Under the pieces are notes generated by a model. It searched no databases. It worked only from the letters and a program-made list of their open reading frames with translations, and was not told the origin of the DNA. From the NCBI GenBank assembly GCA_934292805.1, contig CAKQXQ010000004.1:21130-85129 (forward strand): DNA of 64,000 nucleotides. The letters are read 5' to 3'. The DNA is from an uncultured Roseburia sp. Its GTDB lineage: Bacteria > Bacillota > Clostridia > Lachnospirales > Lachnospiraceae. Below, one piece after another: positions 16,978 through 26,746 of this stretch (the stretch's first letter is position 1; every line of letters begins with the position of its first letter). The position numbers and the translations under genes were made by a program.

Positions 16978-19500
16978 ATGAAGAATTTTAAATATTCGTT
17001 TGCGTCAAAAATTATAGCGTGGATCTTAGTTACGATATCCGGCTGTGCGTTACTTGGCAGTATAGCCGGGGCATATTATATAAACGAGAGCGGTTATTAT
17101 GAGAAGAGCCCGGATGAGATACGTGAAGAAAAGTTTGACAGTATCAGCAGGCGATATTCCGCGTATGCACTGATCAATATTGGAAATGGTGTGAACGAAG
17201 CATATTTTGCCGATAAGAATTTCAGATATGGGATCGTTGAAGCTGCTGATTATGAGCAGCTTCAGCGGATGGATTTAAATGACAGTGAAATCTATGTGGA
17301 GCGTAATTTTACAGATTCTGTAGAACTGGATTCACTGACAGTATTCCAGTGCTATATCAGTGACGACACATTTATTTACGCAGATGACAGTCTCTTTGGG
17401 TCTTATTACATTTCAAACAGCAATGTGTCTTATGATACGGTAAAGATTTCAGAGTATGTATATGATACAGATAATGGAATTTATTATTATCTGTTGGATG
17501 ACGGAAGATATTTTCCGATTGACAGAATAGAATATGAATTGTATGCTCCGGATTTCGGATATGACGATATTTATTATTATAAATATCATCCGGATGATAA
17601 AAAATACTACAATGTGACCAGGTCGGATGAGGAAACATCGGCTGATTCCGGGAATGAAAATGATACGCGATTCCGTATTCTGATGATACCTTACGAAGGA
17701 ATAGAAGAGGAAGTCTGTAAGAAGGCAACGGAGATCCTTGAGAGAGAAAGTATAACACAGGCAGATTTTGCAAAAGAAGAGGTCGCATTCTACCAGCAGG
17801 CGTCCATATATAATATTCCGGAAATGGGAGTGAAAAACGGATGGACGAATGTGGATACCACATTATTGCCATATACATTAAGAAAAGATGTATTGCTAAA
17901 CAGAGTGGATTACGTTTACAGTGACACAACGACTTTAAAAACAGTGCGTGGTGAAGAGGGAAAGAATTATTATGTAATCTCTTATGCGCAGGATCCGCTT
18001 GTGAAGAAAGAGAATGTAAGCCTCTGGGGAAATGATCTCTATGTTCAGACGGATTATCTGCTTGGGATTGCGGATGAATTCAAATATGGTGTGTATGTGA
18101 TCGCCGGAATCAGTTTTCTCATATTTGCAGCCAGCATCTATTACCTGTTTGCATCAGCCGGCCGCAGGAAAGATTCAGAAGAAATCGAACTTGGATTTTT
18201 CAACCGTATCCCATGGGAAATAGTAACGATTAGCTGCATGATAATTGTAATATTTTTATATATCATCATAAGAGAGCTGTCTTATCAGGTAATACACAGT
18301 ACCATCGTTTTTTATGGAACAGGAGCCGGATTTTTGCTGCTTTGCATAGCATGGATACTGCTCTGGTATGCATTGGATTTTGCTGTGCGTTTAAAGGCTG
18401 GAAAATGGTATAGGAATACTCTTTTTTATAAGATATGCAAGGGAATCATGCATATGTGGAACAAAGTAGGCGAGAATATTTCTATTTTGTGGAAAGGAAT
18501 CTTCCTGTTTATCCTGTTTAATCTGTTGGAAATCGTTTTATTTATGACATTTGATGTCATCAGCTATGGCAGAATTATGGTAATCTGGCTTTTGGAGAAG
18601 GCAGTAATTTTTGTCGGTGGAATACTTCTGCTGATTCAGATGAAGAGGCTGAAGGATGGTGGAAAGCACATTGCCGATGGAGATACTCAGTATACAATTG
18701 ATACTGCACATATGATTCCGGCATTGAGGGAGCATGGAGAGACATTAAACCGGATCAATGAGGGTGTTTCTAAAGCGGTTGATGCAAGGATGAAGAGCGA
18801 ACGGTTTAAGACAGAACTGATCACCAACGTGTCCCATGATATCAAGACACCGCTTACCTCGATCATTAATTATGTGGACTTATTGGAAAAGGAAGAGGTC
18901 AGCAGCGAAAATGCGAAAGAGTATCTCGAAGTCCTGGAAAGACAGTCCGCAAGACTGAAAAAGCTGATCGAAGATCTGATCGAGGCATCGAAGGCATCCA
19001 GTGGAGCACTTTCCGTTAATCTGGAAAAACTGGAGGCAGGAGTTTTCCTGGTACAGACGGTTGGTGAGTTTGAAGAGAAAACGAGACAGAATCAGCTGGA
19101 ACTTTTGATCAGGAAACCGGAAGAAATGGTTTACATAATGGCTGATGGAAGACATTTCTGGCGAGTGATCGACAACCTGATGAACAATATATGCAAATAT
19201 GCACAGCCGCTGACCAGAGTTTATATTAATCTGGAGCAGACAGAGGGGAAAGTACGGATTATATTCATGAATACCTCCAAATATCCACTTAATATTTCAA
19301 GCGAGGAGCTCATGGAGCGTTTTGTCCGCGGAGACAGTTCCAGAAATACAGAAGGAAACGGACTGGGTCTCTCAATCGCAGGAAGCCTGATGGAGCTGAT
19401 GAAAGGTGAGATGAAGCTTTCGGTAGAAGGTGATCTGTTTAAAGTAACGCTCGAATTTGACAGGGTAGAGGGAAATCAGGATACATTGGAAAATAAGTAA
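16978..19500 (+). CDS. Sensor histidine kinase with large Tyr/Asp-rich extracellular domain
   Basis: This protein of about 840 residues is the partner of the OmpR-type regulator. Domains in order: a membrane segment (about 10-32), an extracellular region of about 330 residues unusually rich in Tyr and Asp, about five further membrane segments (about 370-560), a HisKA domain with phospho-acceptor His620 in NVSHDIKTPLTSI, and a HATPase domain with GNGLGLSIAGSLMEL. The start at 16978 is set by AGGAG 7 bp upstream; an in-frame ATG at 16927 lies inside the regulator gene. The multi-span middle resembles cell-envelope or peptide-antibiotic sensors, but the signal is unknown. Confidence 0.92.
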   Translation: MKNFKYSFASKIIAWILVTISGCALLGSIAGAYYINESGYYEKSPDEIREEKFDSISRRYSAYALINIGNGVNEAYFADKNFRYGIVEAADYEQLQRMDLNDSEIYVERNFTDSVELDSLTVFQCYISDDTFIYADDSLFGSYYISNSNVSYDTVKISEYVYDTDNGIYYYLLDDGRYFPIDRIEYELYAPDFGYDDIYYYKYHPDDKKYYNVTRSDEETSADSGNENDTRFRILMIPYEGIEEEVCKKATEILERESITQADFAKEEVAFYQQASIYNIPEMGVKNGWTNVDTTLLPYTLRKDVLLNRVDYVYSDTTTLKTVRGEEGKNYYVISYAQDPLVKKENVSLWGNDLYVQTDYLLGIADEFKYGVYVIAGISFLIFAASIYYLFASAGRRKDSEEIELGFFNRIPWEIVTISCMIIVIFLYIIIRELSYQVIHSTIVFYGTGAGFLLLCIAWILLWYALDFAVRLKAGKWYRNTLFYKICKGIMHMWNKVGENISILWKGIFLFILFNLLEIVLFMTFDVISYGRIMVIWLLEKAVIFVGGILLLIQMKRLKDGGKHIADGDTQYTIDTAHMIPALREHGETLNRINEGVSKAVDARMKSERFKTELITNVSHDIKTPLTSIINYVDLLEKEEVSSENAKEYLEVLERQSARLKKLIEDLIEASKASSGALSVNLEKLEAGVFLVQTVGEFEEKTRQNQLELLIRKPEEMVYIMADGRHFWRVIDNLMNNICKYAQPLTRVYINLEQTEGKVRIIFMNTSKYPLNISSEELMERFVRGDSSRNTEGNGLGLSIAGSLMELMKGEMKLSVEGDLFKVTLEFDRVEGNQDTLENK

Positions 19501-19606
19501 TAACTCACATGCAAAATAAATGAAAAAAAGAATCTTCTTTTTGAAAGTCTCTTTTGAAAGAATCTGTTATACTTTATATAGCAGATATTTCAGGGAGGCT
19601 TTTTGC

Positions 19607-21316
19607 ATGAAAAAGAAATCTTTGATCGAGAGAACAATTTTTTTGAGTGTTATACAGTGTATTCTTTTGCTGGCAGTGTTTGTAATGTATTTGATGATAT
19701 CTTATCGGACTGCAGCGGACAGTCTGGAAAAGAATATGCACAATCTGATGCAGATATATGGAAAAGAACTGGAAGGCAAGATCGATAATGCAGATATGCT
19801 GTTAGAGAGATTGATTTATAAAAATACTGACTATGATATGTTACAGAGTCCGGAGGAAAATGATCGATATTATGCATCTGTCAAAGTGAAGGATTTTATT
19901 GAAGAGCAGACAGCATATGATTATTATATTGACGCTGTTGTTGTGGCAGAAAGCGAATACGGATCCTGCCTGGATTATGAGAATACTGCAATAAAGCTTG
20001 CCGACAAAGAAGCTCTGCGTCAGTTCACGAAGGACGGTGCAAAAAAAGGAAGGGCGAAGGCCGAGTGGACAGTGGCACAAATTGGTTCAAAGACTTATAT
20101 TTATAAAATGAATGTATGGCAGGGAAAAGCAGTTGGTATTTTTATGTCAGTGGATCATTTTATGGAGAATGCATCAAAGAGCGATTTCGAGAAAATAAGT
20201 CTGCTTCTTACAGACAGTGATACCAGAATATGGGCGGAATTCGGCAATAAAATGGAACAGGTGAATGTCGGAGAAGAATGGAAAGAAACAACATCAGGAA
20301 GAATGAGAGGAACCTGTTATCAGCTGGCAGGCGGAAGACTGAACGTCTATGCATATATCAGTCTGTCAGAAATTGTTGGACAGATCCGTCTGAATATGAT
20401 ATTAATGATGCTGGTAATTATTATTCTGGCAGCATTTTCTGTACTGGTGATCAACTATCTTAGAAGAGAGATGATCGTTCCGATGAGTCATATGCAAAAA
20501 AGCATGGAGCTGATGGGAGCAGAGGATTATTCACTTCGGATCACAGAAGAATACAGGAACAAAGAATTTACATTATTAAAAGATACATTTAATCATCTGA
20601 TGGATGAAATTGTGAATTTGAAAATCGAGAGCTACGAGAAACAGATCGATCTTCAGGAAACAGAATTAAAATGTGTAAAACTCCAGATCCGTCCGCATTT
20701 CTTCCTGAATGCGATGACAACGATCTCGAGTCTGAGCCAGCAGGGCAGGAATCCGGAGATACAGCAGTATATTGCCGCATTATCTAAAAATATCCGTTAT
20801 ATGTTCCGTTCCGGTCTGCATACGGTCACGCTTGGAGAGGAAATCCGTCATGTGGAAAACTATTTCGAAATGCAGGAATTGAAATATCCAAACTGTGTAT
20901 TCTATTTTTCGGATGTGCCAAAAGAACTGGAGAACTGGAGAATCCCGCAGATGCTGATCCATACAATTATTGAGAATGAATATAAATATGCGGTATCAGT
21001 AGATCATATGCTTACCATATTGATCAAGGCAAGCATGACAACCCTTGATAATGAAGAAATGTTAATGCTGGAAATTGAGGATGATGGAGAGGGGTATCCA
21101 GAGGAATTCATGGAAGAATTTTCAAAAGATACTTCGACTGTAACAACATCAGGAGAACGCGTCGGGTTACATAGCATAAAGCGGATGATGGAGCTTATGT
21201 ATGAGAGAAAAGGTCTGTTTTTGGTCAGCAATATCATACCGCACGGATGTAAAAATACATTCTATATACCGAAATACGCAGTGCATGAGCTTACGGGAAA
21301 TCACAGCGTAGAATAG
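19607..21316 (+). CDS. YesM-type sensor histidine kinase
   Basis: This protein of about 569 residues has two membrane segments (about 8-30 and 262-284) enclosing an extracellular sensor domain, a HAMP linker, and the LytS/YesM-type kinase core in which the phospho-acceptor His364 lies in IRPHFFLNAM. A HATPase domain with EDDGEGYPEEF and RVGLHSIKRMMELMY ends it. AGGGAGG 7-8 bp before the ATG at 19607 decides the start. It is followed by a YesN-type regulator and an LplABC-type importer, the usual arrangement for carbohydrate uptake control in Lachnospiraceae and Bacillales. A -10-like TATACT at 19568-19573 lies upstream without a good -35. Confidence 0.93.
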   Translation: MKKKSLIERTIFLSVIQCILLLAVFVMYLMISYRTAADSLEKNMHNLMQIYGKELEGKIDNADMLLERLIYKNTDYDMLQSPEENDRYYASVKVKDFIEEQTAYDYYIDAVVVAESEYGSCLDYENTAIKLADKEALRQFTKDGAKKGRAKAEWTVAQIGSKTYIYKMNVWQGKAVGIFMSVDHFMENASKSDFEKISLLLTDSDTRIWAEFGNKMEQVNVGEEWKETTSGRMRGTCYQLAGGRLNVYAYISLSEIVGQIRLNMILMMLVIIILAAFSVLVINYLRREMIVPMSHMQKSMELMGAEDYSLRITEEYRNKEFTLLKDTFNHLMDEIVNLKIESYEKQIDLQETELKCVKLQIRPHFFLNAMTTISSLSQQGRNPEIQQYIAALSKNIRYMFRSGLHTVTLGEEIRHVENYFEMQELKYPNCVFYFSDVPKELENWRIPQMLIHTIIENEYKYAVSVDHMLTILIKASMTTLDNEEMLMLEIEDDGEGYPEEFMEEFSKDTSTVTTSGERVGLHSIKRMMELMYERKGLFLVSNIIPHGCKNTFYIPKYAVHELTGNHSVE

Positions 21317-21394
21317 AAATCTGGTTGCACAGAGAAAAAAGATAGAAAAACAGAAAAAGGCATCTGAAAGGATGCCTGTAACAGGAGAGAAAAA

Positions 21395-22972
21395 ATGCAG
21401 GTACTGATCGTAGATGATGACATGGCGACTGTAGACGTAATACAAAACACAGTGAATTGGAAGATGCTGGAAGTATCACGTGTTTATACCGCATATAATA
21501 TCAGCAGTGCGAAGAAAATCTTATTGGAAAATCCGATTGATGTCATTATCAGTGATATCGAAATGCCACAGGGATCCGGACTGGATCTGCTGGAGTGGTT
21601 CAGGGAGCAGGAGCTTCCGGGGAAATTCTTGCTGCTTACCTGTCATGAAAGCTTTGATTATGCAACTTATGCGATCAAATATCATGCATCAGAGTATTTA
21701 CTGAAGCCTTTTGATGTCAATGTAATGGAAGCAGCACTGAAAAAAATCATACAGAAAATCCGTGAAGAACGTCTGCTGTTAGAGAACAGCGAGCTTGGGA
21801 AATGGGCGAAACAAAATCAGAAGCAGCTGCTTCTTACATTCTGGAATCAGCTTCTGAGCGGGCATATTTCCGAAAAAGAGCAGGCAATCCGCGAGGAGAT
21901 TTCAGACAGAAGACTAAGGATCAATGCGGATGCCTCATACCAGCTTGTGATCACAAAAATTTCAAATCTGGAAAAAGAGAAAGAGAAGATGAATCCGGAT
22001 CTGATGCTTTTTGTTATGGAAAATATCCATTCGGAAATATTATGTGGAAATCCGGACAATAATTCGGTTGTTTCTATGGATTATAAGGGATACTACATTT
22101 TTGCTTCCATCTGTGAGGTAAAAGCAGACAGCAGGCTGGAAGAGAAATGTGAAGATTTAAGAAGAAATTTTAAACAGATTTTTTCAGCTGATATCACGAT
22201 CTGCATCAGCAGGAAATGCCATATCACCGAATTTTATCAGGTATTCCATCATGATATTAATCTCATTGAAGGAAATGTGGGAGCATACGGAACCTGTTTT
22301 AAAGAAGAAGACAGTGCAGATATCGAAAGAACAGCACAGACAGTTCTGGAACTGGAAAAACTGATTACATTTCTTGAAAATAAAAGGAAGATGGAGTTTT
22401 TAAGTTACCTGAAGACACAATTAAGCGACAGGGAATATCGGAAAATATTAAACGAGCATGTGCTCCGTCAGGCAAAAGAAGAAATCCAGCAGTCGCTGTA
22501 TATTTATCTGGCAAAAAAGGAAATTCCGGCAGCCGGGCTTTTTTCAAATGAGAATCTAAGCATTTTGTGCCAGAAAGCGTCACAGTCTGTAATCGATATG
22601 ATTCGTTGGGTGAGCTTTTTACTGGATTGTACATTCGAGTATGAAGAGAACGTGCAAAAGCAGTATACACTGGGAGAAAAGATCCACCAGTATATCAAAG
22701 AGCATTATAAAGAAGATATCGGTAGAAATGAACTCGCGGAGGAATTTCATCTTGCACCGGAATATTTATCGAAAACATATAAAAAGCAAATGGGCGTCAA
22801 CTTAAAAGATACAATTGCAGAATGCCGGATTGAAGAAGCAAAACGCCTGTTAGAGCGTGGGGAACGTGTCAGTGATGTGGCTGAAGAAGTTGGATTTGAT
22901 AATTTTACCTATTTTTCTACGATGTTTAAGAAATACACCGGCATCACACCAAATCAATATCGCAAAAAATAG
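21395..22972 (+). CDS. YesN-type response regulator (receiver plus AraC DNA-binding domain)
   Basis: This 525-residue protein begins with a receiver domain (DDD at 7-9, phospho-acceptor Asp54 in VIISDIEMP). It has a long middle region of about 280 residues typical of YesN proteins and ends in a two-helix-turn-helix AraC domain (about 425-525) with YLSKTYKKQMGVNLKDTIAECRIEEAKRLL and GFDNFTYFSTMFKKYTGITPNQYR. It should activate the adjacent binding-protein/permease operon on a signal from the YesM-like kinase. AGGAGAG precedes the ATG. A terminator overlaps its stop codon. Confidence 0.94.
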   Translation: MQVLIVDDDMATVDVIQNTVNWKMLEVSRVYTAYNISSAKKILLENPIDVIISDIEMPQGSGLDLLEWFREQELPGKFLLLTCHESFDYATYAIKYHASEYLLKPFDVNVMEAALKKIIQKIREERLLLENSELGKWAKQNQKQLLLTFWNQLLSGHISEKEQAIREEISDRRLRINADASYQLVITKISNLEKEKEKMNPDLMLFVMENIHSEILCGNPDNNSVVSMDYKGYYIFASICEVKADSRLEEKCEDLRRNFKQIFSADITICISRKCHITEFYQVFHHDINLIEGNVGAYGTCFKEEDSADIERTAQTVLELEKLITFLENKRKMEFLSYLKTQLSDREYRKILNEHVLRQAKEEIQQSLYIYLAKKEIPAAGLFSNENLSILCQKASQSVIDMIRWVSFLLDCTFEYEENVQKQYTLGEKIHQYIKEHYKEDIGRNELAEEFHLAPEYLSKTYKKQMGVNLKDTIAECRIEEAKRLLERGERVSDVAEEVGFDNFTYFSTMFKKYTGITPNQYRKK

Positions 22973-23000
22973 AGAATCTGTCCGGGATTCTCTTTTTTTT
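22971..23000 (+). terminator. Rho-independent terminator of the YesMN operon
   Basis: AGAGAATC (22971-22978) pairs with GATTCTCT (22986-22993), followed by seven more T. The left arm overlaps the TAG stop of the yesN-like gene. It separates the regulators from the transporter operon. Confidence 0.85.
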
Positions 23001-23084
23001 GAAAAATTATGTCCTGTTTTTAAAAGAAAGCGTAAATTTTTTTTGTTAAATTAGTATTATCAAAAAAAGAGGAGGGTTTTTCAG

Positions 23085-24614
23085 ATGAAAAACAAAAGAG
23101 TTCTGGCAGCCTTATTAGTAGCTGCAATGTCACTTGGATTAACAGCCTGTGGCGGTAACAACTCAGGTTCTGTAAATGGAACAGAGAGCGGAAGCAAAGC
23201 AGACGGAAACTACGATCAGGTTACATATGCATATTGCACATTCAACAATATTCCGACAGAGGAAGACCTTGATGTTGTAGAAGAAGCAATTAATGAAATT
23301 ACAAGAGAAAAGATTGGTGTAGAGGTAACATTACAGCCAATGGCAATTTCAGATTACTCCAGCAAAGTAAGCCTTGCATTACAGGGTGGAGAGAAAATCG
23401 ATATTTTTGAATCCCTTGGTGATTTCAACAACTATGTAGCAACAGATATGACATATGAATTAAACGATCTTCTGGACGAGTATGGACAGGGAATCAAAGA
23501 TACAGTTGGAGATGACTGGCTTGCAGCATGTACAGCAGATGGAAATATCTATGGTGTACCAACCATGAAACCGGTAGCATTGACACCTATGGTAGTTTAC
23601 AGACAGGATATCGCAGATGAACTTGGTATTGATATGAGCCAGGTTAATTCCATGGAAGATATGACAGCTGTTTTAAAACAGGTGAAAGAAGCATATCCGG
23701 ATATGATTCCACTTGCACCTGTACAGACTGGTGAGATTGGTGTATCTACAAATTATGGTGAGGTTGATTTCTTAACAGATGACAGATATAGCCCGGTTGG
23801 AGTTCTTGTTGGTGATGATCTTACCGTACAGGATTTATATTCCACAGATTTATTTAAAGAAAAATGTGAACTTGTAAGAAGCTGGTACAATGATGGACTT
23901 GTTATGCAGGATGCAGCTACAACAACAAGTGCTGCAGCAGAGACAATGAGTTCAGGAAATTACTTTGGATATATTGCAGCATACAGCTATCCGGAAGCAG
24001 ATACCGCAGCTTCTCTTCAGGCACAGTGTGGTAATTATCCGATCGGAGCTAAGATCATTGGTGATGCATACCTTTCAACAGGTGACTTAAATGCAATCAG
24101 CTGGATGATCGCATCCACAACAGATGTTCCGGAAGCAGCAATGAAATTCTTAAATCTGACTTATACAGATGCTGATATCATCAATTTATTAATTTATGGT
24201 GTTGAAGGCAGAGATTATGTATTAAATGATGATGGAACAGTTTCTTATCCGGAGGGAGAAGATGCAACAACTGTACCATATACAGCACAGTTAAGCTGCG
24301 GAACATTAGGAAACTTCTTCTTAATGTATCCAACAGCAGGAACTGATCCGGCATCTCTTGACTGGGAGTTAGAGCAGAACAAGACAGCTAAGACATCACC
24401 TGCAATGGGATTCACATTTGATTCCGGCAGTGTAAAGACACAGTATACAGCTGTTAAGAACGTTATTTCCCAGTACCTCCCAGGATTAATCTGCGGAAGT
24501 CTGGATCCGGATACAGAAATTGACAAATTTGTCAAAGCATTAAATGATGCAGGATATCAGGATATTTTAAATGCAAAACAGGAACAGTTAGATGCCTGGG
24601 CAGCTCAGAAATAA
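23085..24614 (+). CDS. LplA-type ABC transporter substrate-binding lipoprotein
   Basis: This 509-residue exported lipoprotein has the lipobox LGLTACGG with Cys22, a short Gly/Ser linker, and a large type 2 solute-binding fold. The first mature segment (YAYCTFNNIPTEEDLDVVEEAINEI) and the C-terminal region ending DILNAKQEQLDAWAAQK are typical of LplA/DUF3502-type binding proteins that pair with LplB/LplC permeases for complex carbohydrates. The ligand is unknown. It is the first gene of the operon under the YesMN pair, with AGGAGGG upstream and a 10-bp hairpin downstream. The paralogue at 50316 shares both ends. Confidence 0.93.
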   Translation: MKNKRVLAALLVAAMSLGLTACGGNNSGSVNGTESGSKADGNYDQVTYAYCTFNNIPTEEDLDVVEEAINEITREKIGVEVTLQPMAISDYSSKVSLALQGGEKIDIFESLGDFNNYVATDMTYELNDLLDEYGQGIKDTVGDDWLAACTADGNIYGVPTMKPVALTPMVVYRQDIADELGIDMSQVNSMEDMTAVLKQVKEAYPDMIPLAPVQTGEIGVSTNYGEVDFLTDDRYSPVGVLVGDDLTVQDLYSTDLFKEKCELVRSWYNDGLVMQDAATTTSAAAETMSSGNYFGYIAAYSYPEADTAASLQAQCGNYPIGAKIIGDAYLSTGDLNAISWMIASTTDVPEAAMKFLNLTYTDADIINLLIYGVEGRDYVLNDDGTVSYPEGEDATTVPYTAQLSCGTLGNFFLMYPTAGTDPASLDWELEQNKTAKTSPAMGFTFDSGSVKTQYTAVKNVISQYLPGLICGSLDPDTEIDKFVKALNDAGYQDILNAKQEQLDAWAAQK

Positions 24615-24643
24615 TTAGGTAATAAAGTTTCAAAGACAGAGAG

Positions 24644-24669
24644 AACTGCCGCAGAGATGCGGCAGTTTT
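24644..24669 (+). other. Intercistronic stem-loop after the binding-protein gene
   Basis: AACTGCCGCA (24644-24653) pairs with TGCGGCAGTT (24658-24667) around a GAGA loop, followed by only a short T stretch. It is a weak terminator or mRNA-stabilising hairpin that should favour binding protein over permease expression. Confidence 0.65.
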
Positions 24670-24687
24670 ACAGAAATGGAGATTAGG

Positions 24688-25617
24688 ATGGAAAAGGCAA
24701 TTGCAAAAGGCAAAAAGACAAAATTTAAAAATCTGCCGCTGTTTATGATCGCACTGCCGGGAATTGTTTATCTGCTGATCAACAATTATGTACCAATGTT
24801 CGGTGTTTTCCTGGCTTTTAAAAACTATAGCCTGAGAAAAGGCGTATTCGGAAGTGACTGGTGTGGTCTTCAGAATTTCGAATTCCTGTTTAAAACAAAA
24901 GATGCATGGATCATGACACGAAACACTATTTTATATAATGTTGCATTTATCGTGATCGGAACGATTGTAGCGATTGCAATTGCAGTTATGATGTGTGAGC
25001 TCGGTGAACGGAAAAGAGTAAAGATTTTTCAGGCATCATTACTTTTACCAAATCTTTTATCCTGGGTTGTAATCGGATTCATTGCATATGCATTCTTAAA
25101 TGCGGATACAGGATTTATTAACAAAACAATTCTTGCAGGGTTGGGATTAAATCCGGTGTCATGGTATTCTTACACAGGTGCATGGCCGGCAATCCTTATT
25201 ATTGTAAATTTATGGAAAAATATGGGATATCAGTCAATTGTATATATGGCAAGTATCTCAGGTATCGATAAATCGATCTATGAAGCAGCTGCAATTGACG
25301 GAGCAACCAAAATGCAGCAGATCTTTAAGATCACCCTGCCGATGTTAAAACCAACAGTAATTACCTTAACATTAATGTCTATCGGTAGAATTTTCTATTC
25401 AGACTTCGGATTATTCTATCAGGTTCCACAGAATTCAGGTGCGTTATTTAATGTAACACAGACAATTGATACCTATGTATACCGTGGATTAATGGAATTA
25501 AACGATGTAGGTATGTCAGCAGCAGCCGGATTATATCAGTCTTTGGTAGGATTTATTCTTGTATTAGTTGCAAATGCGATTGTACGTAAATTAGATTCTG
25601 ATAATGCATTATTCTAG
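24688..25617 (+). CDS. ABC transporter permease, LplB type
   Basis: This protein of about 309 residues has six membrane segments and the EAA loop YEAAAIDGATKMQQIFKITLPML. The N-terminal LPGIVYLLINNYVPMFGVFLAFKNY and the C-terminal TQTIDTYVYRGLMELNDVGMSAAAGLYQS segments are hallmarks of LplB permeases. The ATG at 24688 has GGAG 6 bp upstream; the in-frame ATG at 24676 has no ribosome site. It forms the pore with the next gene product. Confidence 0.93.
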   Translation: MEKAIAKGKKTKFKNLPLFMIALPGIVYLLINNYVPMFGVFLAFKNYSLRKGVFGSDWCGLQNFEFLFKTKDAWIMTRNTILYNVAFIVIGTIVAIAIAVMMCELGERKRVKIFQASLLLPNLLSWVVIGFIAYAFLNADTGFINKTILAGLGLNPVSWYSYTGAWPAILIIVNLWKNMGYQSIVYMASISGIDKSIYEAAAIDGATKMQQIFKITLPMLKPTVITLTLMSIGRIFYSDFGLFYQVPQNSGALFNVTQTIDTYVYRGLMELNDVGMSAAAGLYQSLVGFILVLVANAIVRKLDSDNALF

Positions 25618-25629
25618 GAGGGGCAGAAA

Positions 25630-26514
25630 ATGACGGAAAGTAAAAGTTTTAACCGCGCAGCAACAGTGATTCTTACTGTGATGGTTGTGATCGCAATGAT
25701 GCCGATCCTTCTGATAGTAATTGCATCATTTTCATCAGAGGCATCTCTGATCCGTAACGGATATACCTATCTGCCAGAAGAGTGGAGCTTTGATGCTTAC
25801 TACTATATGGTAAAACAGGGAGTTATGATCGTAAGATCCTATGGAGTTTCTTTCCTGGTAACATTTGCAGGTACAGCAATCAGTGTAATACTTACCACAA
25901 TGCTTGCATATCCAATGTCAAGAAAATCATTTAAATACAGAAATGCACTGGCATTCTTCGTATTTTTTACAATGTTATTCAATGGCGGAATCGTACCATC
26001 TTATATCATGTGGACAAAATTCTTCCAGATTAAAAATACGATATGGGCACTGATCATCCCGAACTATCTGGTAACAGCATTTAATGTTATTCTAGTAAAA
26101 AACTATTACCAGAACAGTGTTCCAGATTCCCTGATCGAAGCAGCACAGTTAGATGGTGCTTCTGAGTTAAAGATTTTCTTTAAGGTTATGCTTCCACTTG
26201 CAGTTCCTACAGTCGCAACGATTAGTTTGTTCACCGGAATCTGCTACTGGAATGACTGGACCAACGGATTATACTATATCAGCAATGAAAAGCTTTATAG
26301 TATCCAGCAGCTGCTGATGAAAATTATGAATAATATCCAGGCACTGCGTTCCAATTCCACTGCGGCACTGATCGGTACAGGTTCTGTGGATCTTCCGGGA
26401 ACATCGATCCGTATGGCAATGGCAGTGATCGGAATCCTTCCAATCATGCTCATTTATCCTTTCGTACAGAAGTATCTGGTAAAAGGTGTTGTAGTCGGAG
26501 CTGTTAAGGGCTGA
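25630..26514 (+). CDS. ABC transporter permease, LplC type
   Basis: This 294-residue permease carries the EAA loop IEAAQLDGASELKIFFKVMLPLAVPT followed by CYWNDWTNGLYYI, and ends in the LplC-type tail KYLVKGVVVGAVKG. It starts 12 bp after the LplB gene with AGGAGGGG upstream. It is very similar in plan to the minus-strand permease at 48170-49054, so the two importers are paralogous. No ATPase gene is adjacent. Confidence 0.94.
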   Translation: MTESKSFNRAATVILTVMVVIAMMPILLIVIASFSSEASLIRNGYTYLPEEWSFDAYYYMVKQGVMIVRSYGVSFLVTFAGTAISVILTTMLAYPMSRKSFKYRNALAFFVFFTMLFNGGIVPSYIMWTKFFQIKNTIWALIIPNYLVTAFNVILVKNYYQNSVPDSLIEAAQLDGASELKIFFKVMLPLAVPTVATISLFTGICYWNDWTNGLYYISNEKLYSIQQLLMKIMNNIQALRSNSTAALIGTGSVDLPGTSIRMAMAVIGILPIMLIYPFVQKYLVKGVVVGAVKG

Positions 26515-26564
26515 TGCATGGAAAAACCGATTCTAATTTCTTAAAATATTAATTGTAATGTCAG

Positions 26565-26627
26565 AGGGCAGATTGTGAAAGACCAAGTTGCATAAAAGCA
26601 ATCTGGAATGAACGATCTGCTCTTTTT
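26565..26627 (+). terminator. Terminator with competing internal pairing
   Basis: A 12-bp stem with two G-T pairs (26565-26576 with 26612-26623) is followed by TTTT. The left arm segment CAGATTG (26569-26575) can instead pair perfectly with CAATCTG (26599-26605), which would leave the terminator arm free. This is either a simple terminator of the importer operon or an attenuator for the NIF3-like genes. Confidence 0.6.
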
Positions 26628-26650
26628 GCATCATCATATTACTGGAAAAC

Positions 26651-26711
26651 TCTCATTTCGAGCTGAGTTCAGGCAGGTCTGTCCCCGGCAGGAACCCAGC
26701 CCGAAATGGGA
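26651..26711 (+). promoter_or_regulatory. Structured RNA element upstream of the NIF3-like gene
   Basis: A multi-part hairpin is visible: TCTCATTTCG (26651-26660) pairs with CGAAATGGGA (26702-26711), then GCTG with CAGC, then GTTC with GAAC, with single bulges between and a 21-nt apical loop. A run of A, not T, follows. I do not recognise it as a known riboswitch class. It ends 36 bp before the ATG at 26747. Confidence 0.45.
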
Positions 26712-26746
26712 AAAAATATAACAACAGAAAGCAGGGAATAAAGAAT

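Noticed and set aside
21358..21377. AGGCATC...GATGCCT hairpin between the kinase and regulator genes as a terminator
   Set aside because: A 7-bp stem without a T-run directly before the next ribosome site; it cannot be called a terminator.
26651..26711. Assignment of the hairpin to a known riboswitch or SRP RNA
   Set aside because: The sequence lacks the conserved cores I know for SRP RNA, ZTP, THF, glutamine, fluoride, preQ1 or guanidine classes, so it is left as an unassigned structured element.
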